5,333 nucleotides of DNA from Candidatus Cloacimonadota bacterium. Lineage in GTDB: Bacteria; Cloacimonadota; Cloacimonadia; Cloacimonadales; TCS61. The position numbers and the translations under genes are program-made. The stretch spans positions 1-5,333 of the forward strand of contig DAOUUD010000131.1 in assembly GCA_030668345.1 (NCBI GenBank), given 5' to 3'. A model generated the notes under the pieces. That model was not told the DNA's origin. It searched no databases and saw nothing but the letters and a program-made list of their open reading frames with translations. Positions 5,031 through 5,333 of the stretch are shown piece after piece. Position 1 is the stretch's first letter; each line of letters begins with the position of its first letter.

Positions 5031-5333
5031 ATGAAAAAGATTTTAATATTAATTTTAGCTATTGTCATCTGGAGAGCTAAAATATTGCTTACTGGGGAAC
5101 TGATCCCCAACATCGGTTTTATTAAGAAATTAGTGGATTCTGTAGATTGGCTGAATAGTCCGCATATCGTACAATTTTCCATGCTCATCATCGCTGTTCT
5201 ATTAATTATAATTTTTGGAAAAGGTAAGTTCTCTGATTTCGGCTTTAAAGGTGCTCCTGTAAAACTAGTACTAAATTCCATTCTCCTGGCATTTGGTGTA
5301 TCGCTGGTTATCTTTTTGGCGTTTGGGATCTAC
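5031..5333 (+). CDS. Multi-pass membrane protein, possibly CPBP-family intramembrane protease (3' partial)
   Basis: An ATG at 5031 opens a frame of 101 codons that runs off the window end without a stop. The start is supported by GGAGGAGG (5016-5023) at 7 bases. Three hydrophobic segments are visible: residues 1-13 (MKKILILILAIVI), about 48-62 (QFSMLIIAVLLIIIF) and about 80-101. The stretch KFSDFGFKGAP (66-76) followed by a membrane helix is like the beginning of CPBP (Abi/Rce1-like) proteases, where a D/E-F-G-F/L motif precedes the core helices. The catalytic EExxxR and later His motifs would lie beyond the edge, so this assignment is tentative; an unrelated polytopic protein is possible. 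Its own candidate promoter and leader hairpin suggest a unit separate from the TPM genes. Confidence 0.8.
   Translation, partial: MKKILILILAIVIWRAKILLTGELIPNIGFIKKLVDSVDWLNSPHIVQFSMLIIAVLLIIIFGKGKFSDFGFKGAPVKLVLNSILLAFGVSLVIFLAFGIY

Noticed and set aside
4997..5281. Minus-strand open frame of 94 codons opposite the last gene.
   Set aside because: The + strand frame has a strong ribosome binding site and a membrane protein pattern; the reverse frame has neither.

Overview
The window carries six genes, all on the + strand, in moderately AT-rich DNA (low-40s percent G+C by eye). Both edges cut a gene: a saccharopine dehydrogenase-like gene lacks its 5' end, and a membrane protein gene lacks its 3' end. 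A short GWxTD protein, an organisation of LemA with two TPM proteins, and repeat-filled gaps suggest a bacterium of the FCB group. Candidatus Cloacimonadota is my best guess, but it rests on recalled family distributions rather than a marker gene.

Layout: (1) 1-1011, most of a saccharopine dehydrogenase / lysine 6-dehydrogenase-like oxidoreductase. (2) 1012-1125, a gap with two hairpin-forming inverted repeats. (3) 1126-2043, a ten-helix DMT/EamA transporter. Its stop overlaps by four bases the start of (4) 2040-2645, an exported single-domain GWxTD protein. That is followed after 9 bases by (5) 2655-3266, lemA. (6) 3267-3439 is a gap filled with degenerate repeats. (7) 3440-4114 encodes a membrane-anchored TPM-domain protein, and one base later (8) 4116-4859 encodes a secreted or membrane TPM protein of the YgcG type with a glycine-rich tail. 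(9) 4860-5030 is a gap with a probable degenerate repeat, a perfect TATAAT and a perfect 10-bp hairpin. (10) 5031-5333 is the start of a multi-pass membrane protein, possibly a CPBP-family protease.

Genes 1126-4859 look like one envelope-related transcription unit: transporter, exported GWxTD protein, LemA and two TPM proteins. The last four products are predicted to be exported or membrane-anchored. LemA next to TPM proteins is a recurrent bacterial arrangement. Its biochemical role is not settled, and a part in membrane-protein quality control or envelope maintenance is only an inference. The most unusual points are the GWxTD gene joined to the LemA/TPM set, the TPM domain interrupted by a transmembrane hairpin, and three gaps each holding a different repeat-like element. 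I found no RNA gene, CRISPR array, insertion sequence or defence system.
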